From assembly GCF_017115095.1 (NCBI RefSeq), contig NZ_JABXKI010000277.1:1-44884 (forward strand): a DNA stretch of 44,884 bases, in the 5' to 3' direction. The stretch comes from Nostoc sp. NMS4 (GTDB lineage Bacteria; Cyanobacteriota; Cyanobacteriia; Cyanobacteriales; Nostocaceae). The position numbers and the translations under genes are program-made. Below the pieces are notes generated by a model that worked only from the letters and a program-made list of their open reading frames with translations, was not told the origin of the DNA and made no database searches. Of this stretch, positions 7,499 to 15,615 are shown one piece after another. The first letter of the stretch is position 1. Every line of letters starts with the position of its first letter.

Positions 7499-9694
7499 TC
7501 ACTGGCTCGGTAGTTTTGGGTGTGTAGTCGAGTACTTACCAACGATGCCAGAAATCTCCGGGTTGTAAAGTCTCAAATAATTCCAGTAATTGCCAAATAC
7601 TTGCCGCACATAATTTTTGGTTTCATCAAAAGGAATTTCTTCAACAAACTCATCTGGATCTTTTGTAGTTAGAGTTTGCAACCATTTGGAGACATTGCCG
7701 GGGCCAGCATTGTAACTAGCGATCGCCAGCAATGAGTTATTGTTATATTGATCGTGGGTATGACCCAAATACCATGTACCCAGCATGATATTATCGTTGG
7801 GATTTTCTAAGTTGATTGTTTTGAAATCCACCTTGATTTGTGGCGCGATCCATTTAGCTGTACTCGGCAACAGCTGCATTAAACCAGTAGCATCAGCAGT
7901 AGATTTGATTTTTGGTTCAAACCGTGACTCTTGACGCATCAGAGCAGTTACTAGCAGAGGATTAAGTTTACGGTCAATAGACCACTTTTCAATCTCTCGC
8001 AGATAGGGAAATGGATAACGCGCTTGCCAGTAGGTGATTTGTTTACTCAGAGTCTGATATTGGGCAAGTTCAGCTGGTATTTCTCGGTCTTCCAATTTAG
8101 AAATTTCATCAATTCCGATGAGATTTTCTCCCTTAGCTTGCCGCATCAACCCTTCAGTAAATTGCTCTGCTACCGTTGGTTGAATTTTGTTCTGAAATTC
8201 TGTTTGCCATTGTAACCAGGCATCGCGGTCTTGACCTAACAGATACAATTCTTTGAAAGTTTCAGTACCAGCAGGTGGTAATGGGCGCTGGGGTGTGATT
8301 ACTTCTGGGTTCATGACGCGCACGTTGTCAAAGTTACCGACATTTAGCCCCAACATTGTCGCGGCTCGCCATGCATAGTAAGAGTAGGGAAACTGGCTAA
8401 TTACATACTCATAAGCAGTTTTAGATTCTTGTTGTTTACCCAGTGAAGCTGCCCATTTCCCTACCCAAAAGCCCGCTCTTGGAGCCAAAATACTATTGGG
8501 GTTATTAGTAACGATTGGTTCTGCCCATTGCCAAGCACCGATGTAATCTTTGGCTTCGGCTTTATCTTGGGCGATTTTCCAACGATACTCTGCGGCTTCG
8601 TCAGAATTACCATATTTGGCTATGAGTAATTGCCACGCTGCGCTAGCTGACTTTTGATCCTTGAGAGTTTGGAAAGTTTTGGCTTTTTGTGCTAGGGCAG
8701 TACCAGCTTGTTTGGGAAATTTACTAATTACCTGGTCAAGATAGGGTAAGCCGTCTTTAGGTGTTTTTGCGGTTTCTGCTAACCGCAGTAGTGCCGTCCC
8801 AGTTTCCTCGGTATTGGGAAATTGCTGTACTAATTGTTGATAAGTGGCGATCGCTTTTTCTTTATCTTTACCTCCCACCTGTAAGCCCCGTGCAGTACGG
8901 TAGAGGTTGCGCGATGTTTTGGGTGCTTTGGCGTAAGCATTGGCCGCTTTGGGAAACTGACTATTTTCCCAATAGCTTGTACCAATGAGTTCCCAGTCTG
9001 CGGGTTTGAGCGTGGGCTGTTTTACTAGCTGATCCAAAACGCCCACTATGCCCGGTTGATCGTAAGCATATTTAGCCAAAATTAATTGTAATTGTGGCTG
9101 ATTGGGGTTTTCTTGCAAGCGTTTGCGAATAATTTCCCAAGTTAGAGGATTGGAAGGAAATTGAGCGATCGCAGTTTCTTGTTGCTTTGGTTGAGCAATC
9201 AAATATAGCGCTTTGACTGCGGCTGGTTCTTTGGGATACAGTTTTAGCACCCTTTGCCTGAGATCCGAGGCTTTGCCGTCCTCGCCCAGCATAGCCTCTG
9301 CCTGGGCTTGTTTGAGCAAAATGTAGGGCGCGAGGATGGGATAGTCTTTCTCTAGTCCTTGGAGTAAAACCAGGGCTTTTTGCCCTTGAGTTCTTTCAAT
9401 ATAATCACTCGCCAAAAGATAACGAGCGCGATTTCGATCCGGCGATCGCGATTCTTGAGCGATCGTTGCTAGTTTTGCCGCCCGTTCTGGCAGCGATTGC
9501 GATATCAGAGGAAAAACGGCTGATTGGGTAACACTACCGTCCGATTTTTGCTCTGTTTGATTCTGACTCAGTTTGAGCCATTTCCCTAGAGACTTGCCAA
9601 TCTCAGGTGCTGATACCATTGCCCCAGCTAAAAAGGCAAACAGTGCCGCACCCGCAATTATCGAAATTTGCTTTTTCTGTAGTTTCTTCAGCAT
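7499..9694 (-). CDS. slt: Soluble-type lytic murein transglycosylase, membrane anchored
   Basis: This 731-residue protein starts with a positively charged N-terminus and one hydrophobic segment (about residues 10-30), placing the rest in the periplasm as an anchored or exported protein. Residues of roughly 80-530 form helical TPR-like repeats as in the superhelical arm of Slt70. The C-terminal SLT domain has the catalytic glutamate at residue 589 in ALMRQESRF, followed by ATGLMQLLPSTA and ASYNAGPGNV. The enzyme should cleave the MurNAc-GlcNAc bond in peptidoglycan with formation of 1,6-anhydro ends. It is flanked by spacers and is probably a single-gene unit; the ATG at 9694 precedes the lysine-rich signal region. 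Confidence 0.9.
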   Translation of the reverse strand: MLKKLQKKQISIIAGAALFAFLAGAMVSAPEIGKSLGKWLKLSQNQTEQKSDGSVTQSAVFPLISQSLPERAAKLATIAQESRSPDRNRARYLLASDYIERTQGQKALVLLQGLEKDYPILAPYILLKQAQAEAMLGEDGKASDLRQRVLKLYPKEPAAVKALYLIAQPKQQETAIAQFPSNPLTWEIIRKRLQENPNQPQLQLILAKYAYDQPGIVGVLDQLVKQPTLKPADWELIGTSYWENSQFPKAANAYAKAPKTSRNLYRTARGLQVGGKDKEKAIATYQQLVQQFPNTEETGTALLRLAETAKTPKDGLPYLDQVISKFPKQAGTALAQKAKTFQTLKDQKSASAAWQLLIAKYGNSDEAAEYRWKIAQDKAEAKDYIGAWQWAEPIVTNNPNSILAPRAGFWVGKWAASLGKQQESKTAYEYVISQFPYSYYAWRAATMLGLNVGNFDNVRVMNPEVITPQRPLPPAGTETFKELYLLGQDRDAWLQWQTEFQNKIQPTVAEQFTEGLMRQAKGENLIGIDEISKLEDREIPAELAQYQTLSKQITYWQARYPFPYLREIEKWSIDRKLNPLLVTALMRQESRFEPKIKSTADATGLMQLLPSTAKWIAPQIKVDFKTINLENPNDNIMLGTWYLGHTHDQYNNNSLLAIASYNAGPGNVSKWLQTLTTKDPDEFVEEIPFDETKNYVRQVFGNYWNYLRLYNPEISGIVGKYSTTHPKLPSQ

Positions 9695-10241
9695 GAATAC
9701 CCGCTGAAAAGTTTCGGTGAATTTCTTGAAACTCTAACACTCCTAACCATCAGTGTTACCAATTTTTTATTTTAGATTTTTAATTTTATGTAGAAAAATA
9801 CTAATTTTCAACCCTACAGTTGGTAGTATTGAGTTCCTAGCACATATTAGATACTATTACATCTATCTTGGGTATATCTTAAAGATCGCAGGAAGTTTGA
9901 CTTCTACGGATTTGCGATCGCTAAACTCTCGTACACTGCGGCAAGCTGACACAACAGTTTGAAGAAGAATTCAGAAGTCAGAATGGGCTAAACCTTAGCT
10001 ATCCGCTAACAGCATTCAGAATCAAGACGCAACGCTCGATAACTCGCTAACGCAGACTCGCTTGCCGCCGGCGCTATCCGCTTTTTCATTCAGAATTCAG
10101 AATGAATTCTGACTCCTGACTCCTGAATTCTGTTCGATAAAATTTAATACCTTATGCTTGGGCTATAGCCTCGCATTTTATGACAATTAATTACTGAAAT
10201 TGACTGAAAAGAATGATACTAAAATATTTCAGTAAATGGGA
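9695..10241. other. Intergenic with palindromic repeat
   Basis: Apart from the repeat at 9967-10130, no gene is supported. An ORF at 9753-9962 has no recognisable protein features. The first part must carry the slt promoter, but no clear boxes were identified. Confidence 0.4.
9967..10130. repeat. Palindromic 'gaattcag/gactcctg' interspersed repeat
   Basis: The left arm gaattcagaagtcagaat (9967-9984) is complemented by the arm at 10106-10130, which carries gactcctgactcctgaattc. The interior contains the tract acgctcgataactcgctaac, which recurs near 31730. Relatives occur at 15406-15580, 21270-21307 and 26512-26561. Confidence 0.65.
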
Positions 10242-10493
10242 TTAGGTAGATAACTCTTGTAGCCCAATCCATTCGGTAATCGATTGCCATTGGGTTGCGT
10301 AAGTAATGGTACTCTTACGTTTTTCTTTTTGAGTTTTTCTAGGTAATTTTCCCATGACAGCATCGGCGAATGGACTCGATTCATTCCAATTATAAATAGG
10401 CATTTCCTGCCAGCAGTGGCGACAAAACCAGTAAGTCTCTGCACCGCGTATATGTTCTAAAAGTAAACTTGAGCAGCAAGGACAGTAATTCAT
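10242..10493 (-). CDS. Small zinc-ribbon protein, function unknown
   Basis: The protein is 83 residues. Two cysteine pairs near the N-terminus, CPCC (residues 4-7) and CRHC (about 24-27), form a likely four-cysteine zinc ribbon. The middle has a basic segment (KLPRKTQKEKRKS) and the end is tryptophan-containing. Small zinc-ribbon proteins of this kind are common in cyanobacteria, but I do not recognise a named family or function. ATG 10493 is the first start and places the first CxxC-type pair at once. The gene stands alone between two repeat-bearing spacers. Confidence 0.6.
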   Translation of the reverse strand: MNYCPCCSSLLLEHIRGAETYWFCRHCWQEMPIYNWNESSPFADAVMGKLPRKTQKEKRKSTITYATQWQSITEWIGLQELST

Positions 10494-11139
10494 ATTTTTC
10501 TCAAATCCTGTTAATAAAAGTGTTGTTGCAAATTAGGGCAGCCTGTTGAGAAGCCCGTAGATATTTAAAACAAATGTGTCTATATTTTTACTATAGTCTT
10601 TAAATATGAGGAACTTGTGAGGTTAGTCAAAATACTTAATAATTTAGCAAAACTTATACACAAATGTTCGTTAGAGGATGTTTGAAAGGTAATTATCTGT
10701 GATTTTAGGCACTTCTTTATCCTCCGTAAACCCCTCTTAAAAAGCTATGTATTATAAACATCTTTATTAACACAGAAGTTATCGATTGGATTGCTCGACT
10801 CGGCGGGTTTTTAGACAGCTAATTATTTTTCAAACATCCTCTAACACACCCTACACTAACTAATGTTGTTCAAAATCAAAGAGGAATCCTATATAAATTT
10901 TAAGGTAATTCTCAGAGGAAATTAATTTAACTAGTAGAGAATTGTATTTATCTTCTTATAGAAAGATTTGCGTAGTTGATAGGATGATGAAATAAAAGTA
11001 TTTAACGCGATGTGCAACTTATTCTTAGAATCCCTCTCTAAACCTCTCCCCGAAACAGAGAGGTTAACAGTAACTTTACATTTAGCAGTATGATTTTTTT
11101 GATCGAGACTTATTAAACACCTTAAGCGCAACCAGAAGA
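10494..11139. other. Intergenic with a MITE, upstream of the sensor kinase
   Basis: The spacer holds the MITE at 10671-10844 and a weak hairpin at 11041-11065 (aacctctc against gagaggtt). No coding frame is supported. The kinase promoter should lie in the last 250 bases. Confidence 0.4.
10671..10844. mobile_element. MITE-like element with 17-bp perfect ends
   Basis: The ends ttagaggatgtttgaaa (10671-10687) and its exact complement (10828-10844) continue imperfectly inward for about 30 bases (taatta..tgt). A TA dinucleotide at each outer boundary may be the target duplication, as for IS630/IS5-type elements. It has no coding capacity. Confidence 0.7.
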
Positions 11140-12573
11140 GTGAAGCAAATCATAAAAGTTAGGATAAATATAGATCCGTTTTCCTTGCAGTCACGCCTCA
11201 CGGTTGGTATTGCAGCATTTTCTGGTTTGGTATTAGGTAGTCTTGCTATATGGACTAGTTGGAAAATGCAGCAAATTTTAGTTGATAGTCAGAAATATAA
11301 TATAGAACAAATTGCCAAGCGCTTGCCGCAAGATGTACAAATTTATAGTGAAATGATGCAACCTGAATCTGGGTTGCAAAAGGCTATTAATAATTTGGCA
11401 AATACCAACACATTATTATGGCTAAAAAGTCCTGATAATAAAATTTTAGTCAAGTCTGCCACTTTAGATTTGTTATCTAATACTACAGTAGCTGAGTTAA
11501 TGACTCTGACTAAGATGCCGATTAAACCACAAGTTTACAAAGTGAACGAAAGCTACTTTGTTTTATGTGGTAGTTCTGTGCAAGTACAGGGTAAGTTACT
11601 AGGTGAGTTATTTGTAGTCAAGGATATAACCCGCGAACAGAGAATGTTTGGGGTAATGGTACAGAGTTTAGGTATTACTAGTGTTTTGGCAATTATTATT
11701 TTAACTGCTGCGATCGCATTTTATATTAAGCGCTCTCTGCAACCTCTGCGCCAGCTAAATCAAATGGCTTCGATGATTTCCGCTAAAGATTTAGGACAAG
11801 CGCAGCTATATCTTGATAATGCACCCAGCGAAGTTAAAGAATTAGCTCAAACTTTAACTATGCTGTTATCGCGTCTTTCCCAATCATGGGAGCAAGAACG
11901 AGAATTTGTAAGTAATGTTTCTCACGAGTTACGTACACCTTTAACTATTGTACATGGTTATTTGCAAAGCGTTTTACGAAGGCAAAATAACTTAACCCAA
12001 ACTCAACAAGAAGCTTTAGAAACTGCGGCATCAGAAGCCGAACGTACTATCCGCTTGCTACAAGATTTACTTGATTTAGCACGTGCAGATAGCGGATATT
12101 TATACTTTCAAATGAAATCTTATGTGCTGAATGAATTGGTTGAAGAAGTTGTAATAATGGCAGATAAATATAGCGATCGCACAATTACAATCGAGTCAAA
12201 AATTCATCCAATTGAGATAAAAGTAGACTATAGCCGCTTTAAGCAAGTGTTATTAAATTTAATTGATAATGCCGTTAAGTATTCTGATGCTGACACAACC
12301 ATAATTTTTAAGTTAAATCAGCTTCAAGACCGGGCAATTATTCAAGTTTGCGACCAAGGTTATGGCATTCCTTTGCAACAGCAAGCACGGATATTTGAAA
12401 GATTTTACCGTGTAGATGAATCGCGCTCTCATACTACTGGAGGTTGTGGTTTGGGTTTATCTATTGTCAAGACACTTTTAGAAGGTATGGGGGGTACTGT
12501 AAGCGTGCAATCAAAGTTAGGAGAAGGGAGTATGTTTACAATCAGTTTACCTACATATAGGAATCATATTTGA
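11140..12573 (+). CDS. Membrane-bound sensor histidine kinase
   Basis: This 477-residue protein has a first membrane segment at about 22-44, an extracytoplasmic sensor region, a second membrane segment at about 175-197, a HAMP-like linker, and a HisKA domain with the phosphorylated His262 in NVSHELRTPL. The HATPase domain follows with NLIDNAVKYS (N-box, about 373-382), DQGYGIP and GCGLGLSIVK. The start is a GTG at 11140, which has only a weak adjacent purine run, so the exact start is uncertain. It pairs with the OmpR-family regulator at 12701. The stimulus cannot be read from sequence. Between the two genes is a relic of another kinase C-terminus, so the present kinase may not be the regulator's original neighbour. 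Confidence 0.87.
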   Translation: MKQIIKVRINIDPFSLQSRLTVGIAAFSGLVLGSLAIWTSWKMQQILVDSQKYNIEQIAKRLPQDVQIYSEMMQPESGLQKAINNLANTNTLLWLKSPDNKILVKSATLDLLSNTTVAELMTLTKMPIKPQVYKVNESYFVLCGSSVQVQGKLLGELFVVKDITREQRMFGVMVQSLGITSVLAIIILTAAIAFYIKRSLQPLRQLNQMASMISAKDLGQAQLYLDNAPSEVKELAQTLTMLLSRLSQSWEQEREFVSNVSHELRTPLTIVHGYLQSVLRRQNNLTQTQQEALETAASEAERTIRLLQDLLDLARADSGYLYFQMKSYVLNELVEEVVIMADKYSDRTITIESKIHPIEIKVDYSRFKQVLLNLIDNAVKYSDADTTIIFKLNQLQDRAIIQVCDQGYGIPLQQQARIFERFYRVDESRSHTTGGCGLGLSIVKTLLEGMGGTVSVQSKLGEGSMFTISLPTYRNHI

Positions 12574-12597
12574 TTTCTATAGTAGTTCTATCTGATT

Positions 12598-12704
12598 TGT
12601 GAAATACTTAGCCCAAGGTAATAGAGGCAAAGTTACCGTCCTTTCAAAGCCAGGTTATGGTAACTTTTATTTTCACATTACCTGCTTTAGGAGCAAAAAT
12701 ATGA
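12598..12704 (+). pseudogene. Relic of a second histidine kinase C-terminus
   Basis: In the frame of the downstream regulator, bases 12599-12664 read KYLAQGNRGKVTVLSKPGYG, a typical last stretch of a HATPase domain (compare GGTVSVQSKLGEGS in the intact kinase upstream). After a one-base frame change it continues FIFTLPALGAKI and ends with TGA at 12702-12704, which overlaps the regulator's ATG as ATGA. Such stop-start overlap is common for kinase-regulator pairs, so this looks like the old partner kinase's tail left after loss or replacement of its body. Confidence 0.65.
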
Positions 12705-13375
12705 CAGCACATATCCTTTTGGTAGAAGATGAAGTTAAACTAGCGCGATTTGTCGAATTAGAACTTAGTAGCGAAGGATACCAAGTAAGTGTCGCCCATG
12801 ATGGCATCGCTGGTTTAACTTTGGCGCGAGACTCATCACCAGATTTAGCGATTCTGGATTGGATGCTCCCAGGCTTAACAGGTGTGGAAATTTGTCGCCG
12901 TTTGCGAGCAACAGGGAGTACAGTACCAGTAATTTTGTTGACAGCAAAAGATGAAGTGAGCGATCGCGTGGCAGGATTAGATGCAGGAGCTGATGATTAT
13001 GTAGTTAAACCCTTTAGCATTGAGGAACTATTAGCTAGAATTCGCGCTCATCTCCGCCGTACCCAAGAAACAGACGAAAATTTGTTGCAATTTGAAGATT
13101 TAAGCTTAAATCGCCGCACCCGTGAGGTTTTTCGGGAAAAACGGAGCATTCAGTTAACAGCAAAAGAGTTTGACTTATTAGAATATCTCCTTTCACATCC
13201 CCGTCAAGTATTTACTAGAGATCAAATTTTAGAAAAAGTTTGGGGTTACGACTTCATGGGTGATTCTAATATTATTGAGGTTTATATTCGTTATCTGCGA
13301 CTCAAGCTGGAAGAAAATAATCAAAAACGTTTGATTCATACAGTCCGTGGTGTAGGCTATGCACTACGAGAGTAA
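12701..13375 (+). CDS. OmpR/PhoB-family response regulator
   Basis: The protein is 224 residues from ATG 12701, preceded by an aggag ribosome site 7 bases away. An upstream in-frame GTG at 12599 would add the kinase relic and is rejected. The receiver begins HILLVEDEVKLARF, with the phosphorylated Asp53 in ILDWMLP and the conserved Lys103 in YVVKPF. The C-terminal winged helix contains LTAKEFDLLEYL, DSNIIEVYIRYLRLKL and ends HTVRGVGYALRE, the standard DNA-binding fold. It should act as a phosphorylation-dependent transcription factor for the upstream kinase. The target genes are unknown; the ribbon-helix-helix gene lies 44 bases downstream and may be cotranscribed. Confidence 0.92.
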   Translation: MTAHILLVEDEVKLARFVELELSSEGYQVSVAHDGIAGLTLARDSSPDLAILDWMLPGLTGVEICRRLRATGSTVPVILLTAKDEVSDRVAGLDAGADDYVVKPFSIEELLARIRAHLRRTQETDENLLQFEDLSLNRRTREVFREKRSIQLTAKEFDLLEYLLSHPRQVFTRDQILEKVWGYDFMGDSNIIEVYIRYLRLKLEENNQKRLIHTVRGVGYALRE

Positions 13376-13419
13376 TCGTAATGACTTGGTGATTTCGATA
13401 CAAAGCGACATATTGAATT

Positions 13420-13632
13420 ATGAAGAAAAAATGGGCTGTTAAACGACTGACAGTAAATCTCACAACCGAGGAAATGAAGAAACTTGAACAATACTGTACT
13501 CTCACAGGAAGACCAGCAACAGATGTAATTCGAGAATTGCTGCGAAGTCTTGAGGTTGAAAATGCTGAAAACTCTGAAATTGAAGCTGCAGACTCAACAA
13601 TAACTGTTGGCAGTTGGTCAAAACCACACTAA
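13420..13632 (+). CDS. Ribbon-helix-helix (CopG-like) small protein
   Basis: This 70-residue protein begins with basic residues, then KRLTVNLTTEEMKKLEQYC, a beta strand followed by helix, and RPATDVIRELLRSLE, the second helix of a ribbon-helix-helix DNA-binding fold. The remainder is acidic and probably disordered. Proteins of this type are transcription factors or antitoxins; no toxin gene is adjacent. It follows the OmpR-type regulator by 44 bases in the same direction and is followed at once by a strong inverted repeat at 13680-13731 that may end transcription. Confidence 0.65.
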   Translation: MKKKWAVKRLTVNLTTEEMKKLEQYCTLTGRPATDVIRELLRSLEVENAENSEIEAADSTITVGSWSKPH

Positions 13633-13679
13633 CTATCGACTCGAATATCGCGTTTCCTAATCAGAATAAGATACAGCTT

Positions 13680-13731
13680 AACCTCACCCCCAACTCCTCT
13701 CCTTACTAAAAAGAGAGTTGGGGGTGAGGTT
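13680..13731. terminator. Long inverted repeat, possible terminator
   Basis: The arms aacctcacccccaactc (13680-13696) and gagttgggggtgaggtt (13715-13731) pair perfectly over 17 bases and are followed by ttat. A related element ends the window (44792-44874), so this is also an interspersed repeat rather than a dedicated terminator. Confidence 0.55.
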
Positions 13732-13847
13732 TTATACAGCAGTTTTCAAGGAGATGAGGTACAAGCTGTATCTACTTGATGCACCTGGAAAGTTCCATTC
13801 TATATCCTGCCAAGTTTCAGAAATGAGTCAGAGACTCAATGAATGCA

Positions 13848-13868
13848 TTCCCAGTCGGAGACTGGGAA
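13848..13868. repeat. Perfect 9-bp-stem hairpin
   Basis: The stem ttcccagtc pairs with gactgggaa around a gga loop. The surrounding sequence (cattcccagt...gggaacgagg) looks like a dispersed cyanobacterial repeat, recognised from memory. Confidence 0.55.
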
Positions 13869-14090
13869 CGAGGAATAATTCACGCCCACTTACTTAGTGA
13901 CTTCAAGCTTCAATTAATACTTGTGTTTAGCTAATTATCCCTCTGTTCTGTAACGCCTTTACCTCTTTTACCTTTGCCATGTCTTAACAAGCACCTATTG
14001 TGGGCATTATAATCCCAGTCCAATACATTAGCTAGCAGCCAGAACGCTATTTGGCAGCAAGTTTTTCATTTATAAATATAGTATCAACCA

Positions 14091-15398
14091 ATGGTAGATA
14101 GTTTTAGACCTTATCTCTTTGTTTCTCGATATAGTTTGTACACTGTATTTCTTTTTTGGATATTATCAGAAGCTAAGTTACAAGCAGCCCAAGCACATCA
14201 GATATGGAAATCACCCTCAGAATTGACCGAGCAAGTCGCCACAGTCAATCCTGAGTCAGCAGAGCAATATTCAAAACCACTCCCCTATCGATTAGAGTCA
14301 ACACCTATTTTGATGGCGGCACCCGAAAACTTCAATCCTGATTTGCGATTACCACCATCGCTACCTGAAGCACCGCAGCAGAATTCTAGTCCACCATCGC
14401 TACCTGAAGCACCGCAGCAGAATTATAGTCCACCATCGTTACCTGAAGCACCGCAGCAGAATTCTAGTCCACCAAAAACTTCCACCGAACCAAAAAGGCC
14501 GGATGCAGTTTTGGAAAGTATTGATACGGACTATCACTATGAGACAGACAACTTTGGTCAAACAAATTTTTTCGTTGAGCCAACAGTTCAGTTTCGATTG
14601 AGAAATGGGAATAAAATATTTTTCAAGACAGGTTTTGACTACTTTGAGCAACGCGGTGTTGAATCAGTAACTAATTTTCCCTTGCAAGTTGGATGGCAAG
14701 GAAAAATTGGAGAAGTGACTCTACAAACAGCAGCCGGAGTCGATGTGTTCAATCGTTTACCCACAGCGCTGAATCTGAATGTGAAGGTGGACGCTCCCAT
14801 TTCGCCGCCGCAAGTTTCGGCATCAGGTCGATTGCGATCGCTAGTAGTACTATCAGGTAATTTAGAACAAGGGCCTTATAAATCTAATGCTCGAACTTTA
14901 GACAATCAAATTACTGCTTGGCGATTTGGCCCTGATTTATACTGGCAGATTGACCGTGATACTAGCTTGTTTTCGTCATTGCGTTTGGGTAATTACAACG
15001 ATGGTAATTCTGATGTGCAGTCTTTTAGTAGGTTAGAGCGCAAGTTTGGACAATTTTCTCTGGCAGCTAACTTATTCACTTTGAGTTACGATCGCGATTT
15101 AGAACGCACAAGCGGCTATTTTTCTCCACCAGATTTTCTAGTCTACAACGGTGAGCTGGCTTGGGAAGGAAATATTGCTAATTTCTTACGCTGTCGCTTC
15201 GCTGCCAATTTAGGACGACAGCGACTTAAAGGAGAATTTGACAATGCTAATACCTATCAAACGCGCTGTACGGTAAAACTGTCGCCCAGTATAGAAGCAG
15301 ACTTGGGCTATAGCTTTAGTAATGTCCGCAATCAAGAAACTGGGGGAAGTACTTACGGTGGTAACTCCTTGACAGGACAGTTGCGAGTCAAATTTTAA
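14091..15398 (+). CDS. Proline-rich outer-membrane beta-barrel protein
   Basis: This 435-residue protein starts with a hydrophobic export segment (about residues 10-25, YTVFLFWIL). A low-complexity region follows, including MAAPENFNPD and three exact or near-exact 13-residue repeats PPSLPEAPQQNSS. From about residue 145 to the end there are alternating amphipathic strands, typical of a barrel (FFVEPTVQFRLRNGNKIFF, LQVGWQGKIGEVTLQTAAG), ending in ...GQLRVKF with a terminal Phe, the outer-membrane insertion signature. It probably resides in the outer membrane; substrate or role is unknown. The AAPxNFNPD motif recurs in the DUF3131 protein at 31800-33248. The gene appears to stand alone, flanked by repeats. 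Confidence 0.65.
   Translation: MVDSFRPYLFVSRYSLYTVFLFWILSEAKLQAAQAHQIWKSPSELTEQVATVNPESAEQYSKPLPYRLESTPILMAAPENFNPDLRLPPSLPEAPQQNSSPPSLPEAPQQNYSPPSLPEAPQQNSSPPKTSTEPKRPDAVLESIDTDYHYETDNFGQTNFFVEPTVQFRLRNGNKIFFKTGFDYFEQRGVESVTNFPLQVGWQGKIGEVTLQTAAGVDVFNRLPTALNLNVKVDAPISPPQVSASGRLRSLVVLSGNLEQGPYKSNARTLDNQITAWRFGPDLYWQIDRDTSLFSSLRLGNYNDGNSDVQSFSRLERKFGQFSLAANLFTLSYDRDLERTSGYFSPPDFLVYNGELAWEGNIANFLRCRFAANLGRQRLKGEFDNANTYQTRCTVKLSPSIEADLGYSFSNVRNQETGGSTYGGNSLTGQLRVKF
14352..14468 (+). repeat. Three tandem 39-bp coding repeats
   Basis: Units at 14352-14390, 14391-14429 and 14430-14468 are nearly identical and encode PPSLPEAPQQNSS-type 13-mers. They suggest recent slippage expansion within the linker of the outer-membrane protein. 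Confidence 0.85.
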
Positions 15399-15405
15399 CA
15401 AAAAA

Positions 15406-15580
15406 GAATTCAGGAGTCAGAATTCAGAATGAATATAGAATCAAGTGCGCTATATATTTTTGATTTTTTGATTTTTTGATTTTCTTCAAATTATAAACTT
15501 TGACTATCAAAGTCTTCTTAATTTTAACTTCTAACTCCTAACTCCTAACTTCTAACTCCTGGATTCTGAATTCTGAATTC
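15406..15580. repeat. Palindromic 'gaattcaggagtcag' interspersed repeat
   Basis: The left side has gaattcaggagtcagaattc and the right side has several 'taactcc' units ending in gattctgaattctgaattc, an inverted arrangement. It fills most of the gap between the outer-membrane protein and the first hybrid kinase. Confidence 0.6.
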
Positions 15581-15615
15581 TGTTTTTTAAATCCAAAATG
15601 GTATAAGGCTGAAGA

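Larger units (their letters stand above)
13633..14090. other. Intergenic with two hairpins
   Basis: The spacer holds the 17-bp stem at 13680-13731 and the hairpin at 13848-13868. No coding frame is supported. The promoter of the outer-membrane protein gene should lie near 14000-14080. Confidence 0.4.

Noticed and set aside
9753..9962. A 69-residue plus-strand ORF
   Set aside because: No ribosome site or protein-like composition, and it runs towards repeat sequence.
12599..12700. GTG at 12599 as start of the response regulator
   Set aside because: The added residues match a kinase C-terminus, and the ATG at 12701 has a good aggag site.
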